Assembly: GCF_900163695.1 (NCBI RefSeq)
Contig: NZ_FUIC01000014.1
Coordinates: forward strand, 62,001-126,000
Reading direction: 5' to 3'
DNA length: 64,000 nt
From: Gulosibacter sp. 10
GTDB taxonomy: Bacteria; Actinomycetota; Actinomycetes; Actinomycetales; Microbacteriaceae
The stretch's first letter is position 1, and every line of letters begins with the position of its first letter. The position numbers were made by a program, and so were the translations under genes. Of the stretch, positions 1 through 8,986 are shown in pieces. The notes beneath the pieces were generated by a model. It made no database searches and had not been told where the DNA came from. It saw nothing but the letters and a program-made list of their open reading frames with translations.

Positions 1-786
1 CTCGCCGTTCGCGTCGACCGCGAGGCAGCGGTCGGCGTCGCCGTCGTGCGCGATGCCGAGATCGGCGCCGAGGCCGACCACGACCTCCTGCAGGCGCTCC
101 AGGTGGGTCGAGCCCACCTGGTCGTTGATGTTCAGGCCGTCCGGCTCGTTGCCGATGACGGTCACCTCGGCGCCGGCGTCCTTGAACACCTGCGGCGAGA
201 CGCCTGCGGCGGCGCCGTTGGCCGCGTCGATGACCACGTGCAGGCCGTCCAGCGCGGGCCGGCCGTCCTCGTGGACCACCGGGATGGAGCTGAGCAGGTG
301 CAGCGCGTAGCGGTCCTCGGCATCGGCGAACCGCTCGATGTGGCCGACGTCGCCCGCGACCGGCCGTGCCGGCTCGCGGTCGAGCTGCGCCTCGATCTGG
401 TCCTCGAGCTCGTCGGCGAGCTTGAGCCCGCCGCGGGCGAAGAATTTGATCCCGTTATCGGGAGCGGGGTTGTGGGAGGCGGAGATCATGACGCCGAAGT
501 CGGCGCCGGTGTCCGCGGTGAGGAACGCCGCGGCGGGCGTCGGGATCACGCCCGCGTCGAACACATCCACCCCGGAGGATGCGAGTCCGGCCGCGACCGC
601 GTGGGAGAGGAACTCGCCGGAGATCCGCGGATCGCGGGCGAGCACCGCGACGGGTCGCCGGTTGTGCTCGCGCGATTCACGCGCGAGCACAACCGCGGCG
701 GCCTGTGCGAGAGCCGTTGCGAGTTCTACTGTGAGCAGTTGATTAGCAAGACCACGCACCCCGTCGGTGCCGAAAAGGCGAGCCAT
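1..786 (-). CDS. glmM: Phosphoglucosamine mutase GlmM (C-terminal part outside window)
   Basis: Converts glucosamine-6-phosphate to glucosamine-1-phosphate, the step before UDP-GlcNAc in cell-wall precursor synthesis; cytoplasmic. Reading leftward from ATG at 786, the protein begins [12 protein letters not shown], the family's N-terminal signature. The phosphoserine active-site loop ASHNP lies near residue 100, and a DGDADRC metal-binding loop appears close to the left edge. About 262 residues are visible of the roughly 450 usual, so the gene is cut by the window edge. It starts 14 bases after the rpsI stop, so it is probably co-transcribed with rplM-rpsI. A perfect hairpin lies in its early coding sequence (see 659-695). 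Identity is clear from the motifs. Confidence 0.95.
   Translation of the reverse strand, partial: MARLFGTDGVRGLANQLLTVELATALAQAAAVVLARESREHNRRPVAVLARDPRISGEFLSHAVAAGLASSGVDVFDAGVIPTPAAAFLTADTGADFGVMISASHNPAPDNGIKFFARGGLKLADELEDQIEAQLDREPARPVAGDVGHIERFADAEDRYALHLLSSIPVVHEDGRPALDGLHVVIDAANGAAAGVSPQVFKDAGAEVTVIGNEPDGLNINDQVGSTHLERLQEVVVGLGADLGIAHDGDADRCLAVDANGE
659..695. repeat. Perfect 16-bp inverted repeat inside glmM
   Basis: The arms CGGTTGTGCTCGCGCG and CGCGCGAGCACAACCG flank the 5-base spacer ATTCA. It lies about 92-128 bases into the glmM reading frame, encoding the segment around [10 protein letters not shown]. The stem should be very stable in the mRNA. A regulatory role is only inference; it may be a by-product of GC-rich coding sequence. 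Confidence 0.6.
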
Positions 787-800
787 AGCGGAATCGAGGC

Positions 801-1289
801 CTAGCGCTTCGAGTACTGGGGCGCCTTGCGGGCCTTCTTGAGACCGGCCTTCTTCCGCTCCTTGACGCGCGGGTCGCGGGTCAGGAAGCCTGCCTTCTTG
901 AGGTCGGGGCGGTTGTGCTCGCGGTCGACCTCGTTGAGCGCACGGGCGATGCCGAGGCGGAGCGCGCCGGCCTGGCCCGAGGGGCCGCCGCCGCGGATCG
1001 TCGCGATCACGTCGTACGCGCCGCCCAGCTCGAGGAGCGTGAACGGGTCGTTGATGAGCTGCTGGTGCAGCTTGTTGGGGAAGTACTCCTCGAGCTCGCG
1101 GCCGTTGACCACGAACCTGCCGGTGCCGGGAACGATGCGCACGCGGGCGATGGCCTGCTTGCGGCGTCCGACTGCGGCGCCCGACACGGTGAGTGCGGGG
1201 CGGGGAGTCGAAGCCTCGACCTGGTCGGCCGGGGTCTCGGTGCTGAAATTGGTGGGCTGCTCCTCGATGGAGTCTGCGATCGTCGCCAC
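801..1289 (-). CDS. rpsI: 30S ribosomal protein S9
   Basis: Small-subunit protein whose C-terminal tail reaches the P-site tRNA. The 162-residue product has the S9 core ([17 protein letters not shown], then [20 protein letters not shown]) and ends in the expected basic tail [12 protein letters not shown]. The N-terminal 35 residues are an acidic, low-conservation extension common in actinobacterial S9. The start codon is GTG at 1289. It lies 29 bases after rplM, and the rplM-rpsI pair is conserved throughout bacteria. Confidence 0.97.
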   Translation of the reverse strand: MATIADSIEEQPTNFSTETPADQVEASTPRPALTVSGAAVGRRKQAIARVRIVPGTGRFVVNGRELEEYFPNKLHQQLINDPFTLLELGGAYDVIATIRGGGPSGQAGALRLGIARALNEVDREHNRPDLKKAGFLTRDPRVKERKKAGLKKARKAPQYSKR

Positions 1290-1318
1290 TTCTCTAAATC
1301 CTTCGTCGATTCCTGCCG

Positions 1319-1762
1319 CTACTGGGCAACCTGGTCAAAGGTGTAGGGCTTGGGCTGCTGAGCCGCGTGCGGGTGCTCGGGCCCCGCGTACACCTTGAGC
1401 TTCTTGAGCATTTCGCGGCCGAGGGTGTTCTTCGGCAGCATGCCGCGGATCGCCTTCTCGACGGCGCGATCGGGGCGCTTCGAGATGAGCTCCTCGTAGC
1501 TCTCCGAGCGGAGGCCGCCCGGGTAGCCCGAGTGACGGTAGGCGCGCTTGTCCTGGAGCTTCGAGCCCGTGAGCGCGACCTTGTCGGCGTTCACGATGAT
1601 GACGAAGTCGCCCGTGTCGACGTGCGGGGCGAAGATGGCCTTGTGCTTGCCGCGCAGCAGCGCGGCGGCGTGCGAGGCGAGACGGCCGAGGATCACGTCG
1701 TTGGCATCGATGACGTGCCATTCGCGGGTGATCTCACCCGCCTTCGGGGTGTAGGTACGCAT
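1319..1762 (-). CDS. rplM: 50S ribosomal protein L13
   Basis: Large-subunit assembly protein. Starting at the ATG at 1762 gives [19 protein letters not shown] and 147 residues, the normal L13 length. The open frame continues 59 codons upstream, but those residues are not L13-like and run through the promoter, so they were excluded. The family motif [21 protein letters not shown] is present. First gene of rplM-rpsI(-glmM), with a promoter at 1911-1939 and an untranslated leader of about 140 bases. Confidence 0.97.
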   Translation of the reverse strand: MRTYTPKAGEITREWHVIDANDVILGRLASHAAALLRGKHKAIFAPHVDTGDFVIIVNADKVALTGSKLQDKRAYRHSGYPGGLRSESYEELISKRPDRAVEKAIRGMLPKNTLGREMLKKLKVYAGPEHPHAAQQPKPYTFDQVAQ

Positions 1763-1910
1763 TGATATGCATCTTTCGGTCGAAGGGATTGGTCGTGAGT
1801 CCCGCTCTGTCGCGATGGTTTCGGCATCCGGTACGTCGGGGACGCGGTGCCGGGAACGTCGCGGTCGAGGGTCCACTTCGATGCCCGAATACGATTTGGG
1901 CAACCTGTGT

Positions 1911-1939
1911 AGTGTATGCGCTGCCTCGCGCCGGGTCAA
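1911..1939 (-). promoter_or_regulatory. Promoter for rplM-rpsI(-glmM)
   Basis: On the minus strand there is a -35 box TTGACC (1939-1934), a 17-base spacer and a -10 box TACACT (1916-1911). This is a near-consensus housekeeping sigma promoter at ideal spacing. It sits between the truA stop (1974) and the rplM start (1762), so rplM does not depend on read-through from the upstream rpoA-rplQ-truA unit. Confidence 0.8.
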
Positions 1940-1973
1940 TGCCGCCCGGCCGGGGCGGGCCCGCCCCGGCGTC

Positions 1974-2852
1974 TCACTCCCCCACCAGGCGCAGCGACGG
2001 CCTCCGGGCGCGGGTCTGCTGCTGCCGGGTCGCGAGCTCCGCGGCCTGCGGGTAGCCGACGGCGGTGAGCGTGAGCCCCTTCGCCGCGAGCACGGTGAAG
2101 TCGTTCGAGCGGGCGTCGAGCTCGAGCAGGGCCGGCACGCGGTCGAGCGGGAGCCGCCCCTGGCCGACCGCGGCGCACATGCCGACGAGCGAGCGCACCA
2201 TCGAGTGGCAGAACGCGTCGGCGCGCACGTGGCCGATGAACACGCCCTGGTCGTCCCGCTGCCAGTGGAACTCCTGCAGCGTGCGCACCGTGGTGGAGTG
2301 CGCGCGCGGCTTGCAGAAGCCCGCGAAGTCGTGGAGGCCGATGAGCAGGTGCGCCGCCTCGTTCATGAGGTCGAGGTCCAGCGGCCGCCGCACGAGCGTG
2401 GTCCGGTGCCGCTCGAGCGGATTGGGCGGGCAGCTCGAGTCGGCGATGCGGTACTCGTAGCTGCGCCAGAGCGCGGAGAACCGCGCGTCGAAGCCCTCGG
2501 GGGCGAGGGTCGCGCGGCTCACCACCACGTCGGATTCGGCGCCGAGGACGCCCGCGATGCGGCGCAGGAACGCGGCCTCGACGTCGTCGTCGCGGTTGCC
2601 GCGCCGCGTGCCCTCCCAGAGCTCGAGGGGGAGGTCGAGATGCGCGACCTGCCCGAGCGCGTGCACGCCGGCATCGGTCCGCCCCGCGACGGTCAGCAGC
2701 GGGCCCTCCTCGGGCAGATCGCGGTAGAGGATGCGCAGCCCGTCCTCCAGGGTGCCCTGGACCGTGCGCAGGCCCGGCTGCGTCGCCCACCCGCTGAACG
2801 CGGTGCCGTCGTAGGAGATGTCGAGGCGCACCCGAACTGTCATGTCACTCAT
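1974..2852 (-). CDS. truA: tRNA pseudouridine(38-40) synthase TruA
   Basis: Isomerises uridines 38-40 in the tRNA anticodon arm. With ATG at 2852 the product is 292 residues ([19 protein letters not shown]...); ATG at 2843 is equally possible. The catalytic aspartate lies in [15 protein letters not shown], followed by typical TruA segments ([23 protein letters not shown]). The frame is open for 71 codons further upstream, but that stretch is basic low-complexity sequence overlapping the rplQ terminator, so it was excluded. It is the last gene after rplQ, the common actinobacterial order. Confidence 0.93.
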   Translation of the reverse strand: MSDMTVRVRLDISYDGTAFSGWATQPGLRTVQGTLEDGLRILYRDLPEEGPLLTVAGRTDAGVHALGQVAHLDLPLELWEGTRRGNRDDDVEAAFLRRIAGVLGAESDVVVSRATLAPEGFDARFSALWRSYEYRIADSSCPPNPLERHRTTLVRRPLDLDLMNEAAHLLIGLHDFAGFCKPRAHSTTVRTLQEFHWQRDDQGVFIGHVRADAFCHSMVRSLVGMCAAVGQGRLPLDRVPALLELDARSNDFTVLAAKGLTLTAVGYPQAAELATRQQQTRARRPSLRLVGE

Positions 2853-2938
2853 CCTGCCATCCTCGGCCCGTTCCCGGGCCCGCTCTGCGCGTGTGCACAG
2901 GCCCGCCCGGGCCCCGCCGCCCGCCGTCCGGAAACGAC

Positions 2939-2968
2939 GGAGGGCCCCCGCGGATGCGGGAGCCCTCC
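2939..2968 (-). terminator. Hairpin after rplQ (partial terminator)
   Basis: GGAGGGC...GCCCTCC encloses a second stem CCCGC-GGAT-GCGGG, giving a strong 12-bp hairpin 18 bases past the rplQ stop. The bases that follow on the minus strand, GTCGTTTC, form only a short T-rich tail, so truA may still be reached by read-through. Confidence 0.6.
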
Positions 2969-2985
2969 CTCTGAAGCCGGGGAGA

Positions 2986-3522
2986 CTACTTGGTCTCCTC
3001 CTCGGCCGCTTCGGCCTCGGGAGCCTCGTCGGCAGCGGCCTCGGCCGCCTCGACTGCCGCCTCATCGGCGTCGGTGGCCTCGACCTCGGCGGTCTCCTCC
3101 GCCTCCTCGACGACGGGCGCCTCTTCGGCCGGGGTCTCGGCGGCGGGCTTGTTCTTGAACTGCACCGGCTCGAGCACCAGTTCGATCACGGCCATGGGGG
3201 CGTTGTCGCCCTTGCGGAAGCCGGTCTTGATGATGCGGGTGTAGCCGCCCGGGCGCTCGGCGACGAGCGGGGCGATCTCGGTGAACAGCTCGTGCACGAC
3301 GCCGCGGTCGGTGATGACCTGCAGCACGCGACGGCGGGCGTGGAGGTCGCCGCGCTTCGCGTGGGTGATCAGTCGCTCGGCCACCGGCTGCAGGCGCTTG
3401 GCCTTGGTCTCGGTGGTCTGGATGCGCTTGTGCGTGAAGAGCTGCGCAGCGAGGTTGCCAAGCAGAAGACGCTCGTGGGCAGGGCCGCCTCCGAGGCGCG
3501 GTCCCTTGTTGGGCTTAGGCAT
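2986..3522 (-). CDS. rplQ: 50S ribosomal protein L17
   Basis: Large-subunit protein near the exit tunnel. The core ([20 protein letters not shown], then [20 protein letters not shown]) covers about residues 1-125. After it comes a strongly acidic Ala/Glu tail of about 50 residues, so the 178-residue product is much longer than the 127-residue E. coli protein; such tails are common in actinobacteria. It follows rpoA, as in most bacteria. Confidence 0.96.
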   Translation of the reverse strand: MPKPNKGPRLGGGPAHERLLLGNLAAQLFTHKRIQTTETKAKRLQPVAERLITHAKRGDLHARRRVLQVITDRGVVHELFTEIAPLVAERPGGYTRIIKTGFRKGDNAPMAVIELVLEPVQFKNKPAAETPAEEAPVVEEAEETAEVEATDADEAAVEAAEAAADEAPEAEAAEEETK

Positions 3523-3561
3523 TCGTAGTTCTCTTTCTCAGATACGGGCCGCGAACGCGGC

Positions 3562-4557
3562 TTAGATGTACTCGCCGCTGTCTTCGCCGGCACCGTAGAA
3601 GTGGGTGCCTTCGAAGCCGGGCACGCTGTCCTTGAGGGTGAGGCCGAGCGAAGCGAGCTTCTCTCGGACCTCGTCCACCGACTTCTGCCCGAAGTTGCGG
3701 ATGTTCAGGAGCTGGCTCTCGCTCAGCGCGACGAGCTGGGCCACCGTGGTGACGCCTTCGCGCATGAGGCAATTGTACGAGCGGACCGACAGGTCGAGGT
3801 CGTTGATGCTCATCGAGAGCTCATCGCTGATGACCTGCTCCACCGGGGCCGGGCCGATCTCGATGCCCTCGGCCTCGACGTTGAGCTCGCGCGCGAGGCT
3901 GAAGAGCTCGACGAGCGTCGTGCCGGCCGAGGCGAGCGCGTCGCGCGGCGCCATCGAGGGCTTGGTCTCGACGTCGATGATGAGGCGGTCGAAGTCGGTG
4001 CGCTCGCCCGCACGGGTGGCCTCCACGCGGTAGGTGACCTTGAGCACCGGCGAGTAGATCGAGTCGACCGGGATCTGGCCGGCGTCGGAGTACTCGTTGC
4101 GGTTCTGCTGCGCCGAGACGTAGCCGCGGCCGCGCTCGATGGTGAGCTCGAGCTCGAACTTCGCGTCGTCGTTCAGCGTCGCGATGACGAGAGCGGGGTT
4201 GTGGATCTCCACGCCGGCGGGCGCGGAGATGTCTGCTGCGGTGACCTCGCCCGCGCCGGTCTTGCGCAGGTATGCCGTGATCGGTTCGTCGTGCTCGCTC
4301 GAGACGACGAGCCCCTTCACGTTGAGGATGATCTCCGTCACGTCCTCCTTCACGCCCGGGATGGTCGTGAATTCGTGCTGGACGTTGTCGAGTCGGATAC
4401 TCGTGACCGCAGCGCCGGGGATGGAGCTGAGCAGAGTACGGCGCATCGAGTTTCCGAGCGTGTATCCGAACCCGGGCTCGAGCGGCTCGATGACGAACCG
4501 CGACCGGTACTCGGAAACATTCTCCTCGGTAAGGGTGGGGCGCTGTGCAATGAGCAC
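3562..4557 (-). CDS. rpoA: DNA-directed RNA polymerase subunit alpha
   Basis: Scaffold subunit that nucleates RNA polymerase assembly and contacts activators and UP elements. The 331-residue product has the N-terminal dimerisation domain ([19 protein letters not shown] near residues 28-46), a linker, and a C-terminal domain (about residues 250-312) with the DNA-contacting LSVRSYNCL segment and the helix-hairpin-helix around NIRNFGQKS. rpsD, which often sits just before rpoA, is absent here; a long hairpin (4679-4715) fills the gap. Confidence 0.98.
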   Translation of the reverse strand: MLIAQRPTLTEENVSEYRSRFVIEPLEPGFGYTLGNSMRRTLLSSIPGAAVTSIRLDNVQHEFTTIPGVKEDVTEIILNVKGLVVSSEHDEPITAYLRKTGAGEVTAADISAPAGVEIHNPALVIATLNDDAKFELELTIERGRGYVSAQQNRNEYSDAGQIPVDSIYSPVLKVTYRVEATRAGERTDFDRLIIDVETKPSMAPRDALASAGTTLVELFSLARELNVEAEGIEIGPAPVEQVISDELSMSINDLDLSVRSYNCLMREGVTTVAQLVALSESQLLNIRNFGQKSVDEVREKLASLGLTLKDSVPGFEGTHFYGAGEDSGEYI

Positions 4558-4678
4558 TGTGTGGTTCCTTTCGGCGAAGCGTCCGCTATATGACGCTTGG
4601 CGTGTCCGCCGGCACTACCGGCCGACGGGAGTTAGGGAGGATGCTGATGACAAACGGAATCCGGCGCGATCACCGGTC

Positions 4679-4715
4679 GAGTCGCCCGCACTCACCGAGG
4701 TGGGTGCGGGCGACT
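4679..4715 (-). other. 18-bp-arm hairpin between rpsK and rpoA
   Basis: The arms GAGTCGCCCGCACTCACC and GGTGGGTGCGGGCGACTC (one G-T pair) flank a 1-base loop, or in practice a 3-5-base loop once the tip opens. It begins 8 bases past the rpsK stop. No T run follows on the minus strand, so it is more likely an RNA-processing or stability element, or a partial attenuator lowering rpoA relative to the ribosomal genes, than a full terminator. Confidence 0.6.
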
Positions 4716-4723
4716 CCGGACGG

Positions 4724-5122
4724 TTAGACGCGGCGGCGCTTCGGGGGGCGGCAGCCGTTGTGCGCCTGCGGGGTGACGTCGTTGATCGAGCCGACCTCGA
4801 GGCCCGCGGCCTGAAGCGAGCGGATCGCGGTCTCGCGACCGGAGCCCGGGCCCTTGACGAAGACGTCGACCTTCTTCATGCCGTGCTCCTGCGCCTGTCG
4901 TGCAGCGGCCTCCGCTGCGAGCTGCGCGGCGAACGGGGTCGACTTGCGCGAGCCCTTGTAGCCGACGCCGCCCGAGGACGCCCAGCTGATCACGGCACCG
5001 GTGGTGTCGGTGATCGAGATGATCGTGTTGTTGAACGTCGACTTGATGTGAGCCTGGCCCACGGCGATGTTCTTGCTCTGCTTGCGGCGCGTCTTACGCG
5101 CTGCAGACTTAGGGGTAGCCAA
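4724..5122 (-). CDS. rpsK: 30S ribosomal protein S11
   Basis: Platform protein of the 30S subunit. The 132-residue product carries the S11 landmarks [30 protein letters not shown] and the C-terminal [18 protein letters not shown]. Normal length. It lies between rpsM and rpoA in the infA operon. Confidence 0.98.
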   Translation of the reverse strand: MATPKSAARKTRRKQSKNIAVGQAHIKSTFNNTIISITDTTGAVISWASSGGVGYKGSRKSTPFAAQLAAEAAARQAQEHGMKKVDVFVKGPGSGRETAIRSLQAAGLEVGSINDVTPQAHNGCRPPKRRRV

Positions 5123-5174
5123 TTCTTCTCTCCTACGAAATTCGGTTCACTCGCATCCGGCGAATGCGGACGGG

Positions 5175-5549
5175 TTACTTCGCCTTCTTCTTGCCGGCGA
5201 CGGTGCGCTTCGGACCCTTGCGCGTGCGCGCGTTGTTCTTGGTGCGCTGGCCGTGGACGGGGAGTCCACGACGGTGGCGGATGCCCTGGTAGCTGCCGAT
5301 CTCGACCTTGCGGCGGATGTCGGCCGCGACCTCGCGGCGGAGGTCGCCCTCGACCTGGTAGGTGCCTTCGATGTGGTCGCGGAGCGCGACCAGCTGCTCG
5401 TCGGTCAGGTCCTTGACGCGGGTGTCGACGTCGATGCCGGTGGCGGCGAGCGTCTTGAGTGAACGGGTACGGCCGATGCCGTAGATGTAGGTAAGAGCGA
5501 CTTCCACGCGCTTCTCGCGAGGAAGGTCGACGCCTGCTAGACGTGCCAT
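5175..5549 (-). CDS. rpsM: 30S ribosomal protein S13
   Basis: Head protein of the 30S subunit contacting the P-site tRNA and 50S bridges. The ATG at 5549 gives [14 protein letters not shown] and 124 residues, the normal size; 26 upstream in-frame codons do not look like S13. [20 protein letters not shown] and a Lys-rich C-terminus are typical. It lies between rpmJ and rpsK. Confidence 0.97.
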   Translation of the reverse strand: MARLAGVDLPREKRVEVALTYIYGIGRTRSLKTLAATGIDVDTRVKDLTDEQLVALRDHIEGTYQVEGDLRREVAADIRRKVEIGSYQGIRHRRGLPVHGQRTKNNARTRKGPKRTVAGKKKAK

Positions 5550-5710
5550 TGGGAGTGTGCTCCTGTTGCGGTTGAGGTGTGGTGCAGCGAATGGGCCCCG
5601 GCCTCGTGCCCGGAGGTGTCGACGCATCCGGGGATGCGTCTCTTATCGCTGCGAGGATCCGTATTGAGTTGTGCCGCCCGAGCGCGCCGGAGCGGCTCGA
5701 GCGGGATCAG

Positions 5711-5824
5711 CTAGCCCTGACGCTGCTTGTGGCGCGGGTTGCTGCAGATGACCATGACGCGGCCGTGACGACGGATCACACGGCACGAATCACAGATCTT
5801 CTTCACGGAGGGCTTGACCTTCAT
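5711..5824 (-). CDS. rpmJ: 50S ribosomal protein L36
   Basis: A 37-residue protein read from ATG at 5824: [20 protein letters not shown], ending NPRHKQRQG. The zinc-ribbon ligands are present: Cys11, Cys14, Cys27 and His32. It is therefore the zinc-binding (C+) form and not a zinc-independent paralogue. It lies between infA and rpsM, its usual position in the operon. Confidence 0.96.
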   Translation of the reverse strand: MKVKPSVKKICDSCRVIRRHGRVMVICSNPRHKQRQG

Positions 5825-5906
5825 GAATTCTTTCCTTTATTCGCTGGCCTCGTGCCGATGCGGGATTGCACCGGCCGTTCCTTACCCGGCTCGAGCGAAC
5901 GACTCG

Positions 5907-6128
<222 letters not shown>

Positions 6129-6226
6129 AGCCTCACTGTCGCTAGTTCGTCGAACGCCCGCATGCCGGTCATGCGGAATCGGCGCTGTCGGGGATGCACG
6201 AACATCCCGAAACACACCGACTGTCA

Positions 6227-6256
6227 ACTATAAGTCCATTCATGGCGTGTTCGCAA
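6227..6256 (-). promoter_or_regulatory. Promoter for the infA-rpmJ-rpsM-rpsK-rpoA-rplQ unit
   Basis: On the minus strand there is -35 TTGCGA (6256-6251), an 18-base spacer and -10 TATAGT (6232-6227), predicting a leader of roughly 90 bases before infA. A second TTGACA-like hexamer follows at once but has no good -10. Its own promoter lets this unit work although the usual secY-adk-map read-through is broken by inserted genes. Confidence 0.7.
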
Positions 6257-6315
6257 GGACTCGGCGCGATGATCGGGTAGTGGCGGACGGTTCGGAACCC
6301 GCCGCCGGGGTTCGG

Positions 6316-6990
6316 CTACTCCTCGTCCGGAAGCGTCGCCTTGATGCGCTCCGAGGCGGCGTCGAGCGATTCCGCGGTGATCCGCTCGGCGCCCGCCGCG
6401 TCGCGGGCCCCCACCGCGTCGATGAGCCGGCGCTGGTAGTCCAGCAGCGGCGAGAGCTCGCCGTTCGCGACCTGGGCGCGGACGCCGACGATCTTGAACG
6501 GCCGGCACCGCGCCCAGAGCCAGCGGATCGTCTCCAGCAGCACCGGATTGCCCGAGTCGGCGTAGATGCCCGCGAGGATCTCCTCGTCCCGGTCGAGGTA
6601 CTCCGCGAAGTCGTCGCGCTCCAGCGCCCGGCTCATCCGCGCGTACGCGTCCTCGGCGTCCTCGAGCGCGCGGGACGACACCCGCGGGGCGCCGAGACGG
6701 GTCGCCTCCGTCTCGAGCATCTTGCGCACCGCGTAGATGTGGAGCAGCTCCGCCTTGCTCAGCTGCTTCACCACGGCGCCGCGGTACGGCAGCTCCTCCA
6801 CGAGGCCGAGCGCCTCGAGCCGCTTGATCGCCTCGCGCACCGGCATCGCGCTGATCCCGAGGGCCTCGGAGAGCTCCCCCGGCTGCAGGCCGTGGCCGCC
6901 GGGGAAATCGCCGTTCATGATCGCCGAATGAATCGCCTCGAACGCCTGATCCCCCGCGCGACGACTCGACCCGATTCTCGCTAGACCCAT
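6316..6990 (-). CDS. GntR-family (FadR/FCD) transcriptional regulator
   Basis: 224 residues with an N-terminal winged helix-turn-helix (about 14-75; recognition segment LSEALGISAMPVREAIKRLEALGLVE) and an all-alpha FCD effector domain (about 80-215). In the FCD domain the usual metal-binding histidine after the acidic ligand is not obvious (DRDEEILAGIYADSGN), so the ligand pocket may be non-canonical. It ends 48 bases before the AGCS transporter reading frame on the same strand, and a perfect operator-like repeat (8750-8774) lies between that transporter and the divergent oxidase; it is the natural candidate to bind there. Start ATG 6990 lies 7 bases after a TATACT -10 box, suggesting a leaderless mRNA. 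Confidence 0.85.
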   Translation of the reverse strand: MGLARIGSSRRAGDQAFEAIHSAIMNGDFPGGHGLQPGELSEALGISAMPVREAIKRLEALGLVEELPYRGAVVKQLSKAELLHIYAVRKMLETEATRLGAPRVSSRALEDAEDAYARMSRALERDDFAEYLDRDEEILAGIYADSGNPVLLETIRWLWARCRPFKIVGVRAQVANGELSPLLDYQRRLIDAVGARDAAGAERITAESLDAASERIKATLPDEE

Positions 6991-6997
6991 GGGCCAG

Positions 6998-7003
6998 AGT
7001 ATA
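6998..7003 (-). promoter_or_regulatory. -10 box of GntR gene, leaderless architecture
   Basis: TATACT on the minus strand ends 7 bases before the ATG at 6990, placing the predicted transcription start at or next to the start codon. No -35 match or Shine-Dalgarno sequence is visible. Confidence 0.6.
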
Positions 7004-7038
7004 TCCGCAGGCCGGGCGCCGCCGTCCGGCCCGCGGGC

Positions 7039-8562
7039 TCAGCCCTTGCGACGACGGCGCTTCGGTGGCTCCCCCTCCTCCTCGAGCGTCTTGAGCGTCT
7101 TGGCCTCCGCGGCCGAGAGCGGCTGCGTGTGCAGGCCGCGCAGCTTCTCCTCCCAGAAGACGGCGCCGGTGATCCCCAGGCGCCCCGGGTCGAAGAGCGG
7201 GTCGAGCCCCTTCTTGCGCTGGTAGTCGTAGTCGCGGACGATCTTGCGGATGATCGGGGTGAGCAGCACCAGCACGAGCATGTTCAGCCACGCGAGGGTG
7301 CCGTAGCCGATATCGCCGATGGCCCACATCATGTCGGCCTGGATGATCGCGCCGACGAAGGAGATCGTGAGCGCGCCGATCTTCAGCGCCCATTCGAGCA
7401 CCGGGCTGTGGCGGTCCCCGAGCAGGAAGACGAGGTTCGTCGTGGCGACGTAGAAGAAGAACACCTGCGAGGTGAAGGCGAAGAAGAGGATCGCGAGCGC
7501 CACGAACACCGAGCCCCAGCCGGGCAGCGTCGTGTCGATGGCCGCCTGCACGAAGTTCGGCCCCGCCTCGAGGCCCGGCACATGCTCGACGATGAACCCG
7601 TTCAGCCCGTTCGCCACGTTGTACTTGCCGGTGACGACGATCATGAGGCCCGTGGCCATGCAGATCATCAGGATGTCGATGTAGATGCTGAAGGCCTGGA
7701 TGATGCCCTGCTTGCCGGGGTGGGTGGTCTTGGCCGCGGCGGCCGAGAAGGTGCCCTCGCCGAAGCCGGTGGCCGAGGCGAAGACCGCGCGGCGGACGCC
7801 CCAAGCAACGGCCCAGCCGACGATGCCGCCGAAGATCTGGTCCACGCCCGAGCCGGCGTTGATGATGATCGCGATCGCCTCGGGCACGTCGCGCAGGTTG
7901 AACGCGATGATCACGAGGGCGGTGAGGACGTAGCCGATGGCCATGAAGGGCACCACCGTCTGCGCGACCTGCACGATGCGCTTGGTCCCGCCGATGATGA
8001 CGATGGCCAGCGCCGCCGTCACCACGATGGCGGTGACCCACGGCTCGATGCCGAACGCGGCCCGCGCGCTCGAGGCGATGTTGTTCACCTGGATGCCGGG
8101 GAAGACGAATCCGTAGCCGATCATCGCCGCGATGGCGACGATGAAGGCGAGCCAGGGCGCCTTGAGCCCGTACTTGATGTAGTAGGGCATGCCGCCCCGG
8201 TGCTCGCCGTGCACACGGCGCTTGAAGGTCTGGGCGAGCACGGCCTCCGCGTAGGCCGTGGTGGATCCCAGCAGCCCGGTGATGGCCATCCACATGATCG
8301 CGCCGGGCCCGCCCATCGCGATCGCCGTGGCCACGCCCGAGATCGAGCCGACGCCGACCCGGCTCGAGAGCGTGAGCGCCAGGGTCTGGAAGGAGGACAG
8401 CCCCTCGGGGTCGCTGTCCTTGGCGCGAAGCTGGCGGATCATGTCCGGCAGCCTGCGGAACTGCACCCCTTTGGTGAGGAAGGTGAAGAAGAGGCCCAGG
8501 CCGAGGGCGAAGTAGGCGAGCGGATCCCAGATCCAGCTGTTGATCGTGGACAGAATCTCCAT
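7039..8562 (-). CDS. AGCS-family Na+:alanine/glycine-type symporter
   Basis: Integral membrane protein importing a small amino acid or related amine with sodium. ATG at 8562, preceded by GGAG eight bases upstream, gives 507 residues starting MEILSTINSWIWDPLAYF; the open frame continues 69 codons upstream, but those residues are soluble low-complexity sequence running through the operator. Family features include SSFQTLALTLSSRVGVGSIS followed by GVATAIAMGGPGAIMWM, and the GEHRGGMPYYI loop. About ten hydrophobic helices and a basic C-terminal tail follow. It is divergent from the FAD oxidase at 8987, so the two are probably co-regulated. The substrate cannot be read from sequence. Confidence 0.88.
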   Translation of the reverse strand: MEILSTINSWIWDPLAYFALGLGLFFTFLTKGVQFRRLPDMIRQLRAKDSDPEGLSSFQTLALTLSSRVGVGSISGVATAIAMGGPGAIMWMAITGLLGSTTAYAEAVLAQTFKRRVHGEHRGGMPYYIKYGLKAPWLAFIVAIAAMIGYGFVFPGIQVNNIASSARAAFGIEPWVTAIVVTAALAIVIIGGTKRIVQVAQTVVPFMAIGYVLTALVIIAFNLRDVPEAIAIIINAGSGVDQIFGGIVGWAVAWGVRRAVFASATGFGEGTFSAAAAKTTHPGKQGIIQAFSIYIDILMICMATGLMIVVTGKYNVANGLNGFIVEHVPGLEAGPNFVQAAIDTTLPGWGSVFVALAILFFAFTSQVFFFYVATTNLVFLLGDRHSPVLEWALKIGALTISFVGAIIQADMMWAIGDIGYGTLAWLNMLVLVLLTPIIRKIVRDYDYQRKKGLDPLFDPGRLGITGAVFWEEKLRGLHTQPLSAAEAKTLKTLEEEGEPPKRRRRKG

Positions 8563-8714
8563 TGAAACGTCTCCGTGGTTCAGTGACACCCGCCCACACG
8601 ACGCGGCTAATGCTAGACCACGTCGCGGCCGAGCAACAGCTCCCCGGCGCGATCTCCCGACCGGCGCCGCTTCCGGCGGTTTCCCGACGCCGTGGAATTC
8701 CCCGGAAACGCTCC

Positions 8715-8744
8715 TTGACAACGCCTCATCCGCATCTCCATCAT
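8715..8744 (+). promoter_or_regulatory. Candidate promoter of the FAD oxidase-DapA-ALDH unit
   Basis: -35 TTGACA (8715-8720), an 18-base spacer and -10-like CATCAT (8739-8744). The -35 is perfect and the -10 matches four of six positions. The perfect inverted repeat at 8750-8774 falls on the predicted start site, an arrangement typical of repression. Confidence 0.45.
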
Positions 8745-8749
8745 TAGCT

Positions 8750-8774
8750 GATAGATGATCATCCATCATCTATC
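8750..8774. promoter_or_regulatory. Perfect 10-bp inverted repeat, likely operator
   Basis: GATAGATGAT - CATCC - ATCATCTATC is an exact 10-bp inverted repeat with a 5-base spacer in a locally AT-richer patch between divergent transporter and oxidase genes. Size and spacing suit a dimeric winged-helix repressor; the GntR/FCD protein at 6316-6990 is the nearest candidate. Confidence 0.65.
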
Positions 8775-8986
8775 CGATGCCACGCAGAAGGCGAAGAAGG
8801 TTTCTGTACCCGGACCGGCCTGGTATTCCCGGCGACCCTCGACCTCACGAATTGACACCCGCTCAGGCGGAGGGCTCCCTGGAATTCAGGCCGATTCGGC
8901 GAACACGGATGCCTCTTCCCTTCGCGCCGTCCAACCGACCACCTCGACCGCCTCAGCGCGGCCTCGACACCTGGAGGCAGTATCAA

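Larger units (their letters stand above)
8563..8986. other. Divergent intergenic region (AGCS symporter / FAD oxidase)
   Basis: This 424-bp region separates two divergent genes. It holds the candidate promoter and operator listed separately at 8715-8774. The 200 bases before the oxidase start contain open frames but no credible protein or ribosome-binding site other than GGAGG at 8973-8977. Nothing else was recognised. Confidence 0.6.

Noticed and set aside
2853-3065. Longer truA start
   Set aside because: The added residues are low-complexity basic sequence lying over the rplQ terminator.
8777-8986. N-terminal extension of the FAD oxidase or a separate small gene
   Set aside because: The residues are Arg/Pro-rich with no homology, the stretch overlaps the operator region, and a good GGAGG precedes the GTG at 8987, where the FAD motif begins at once.
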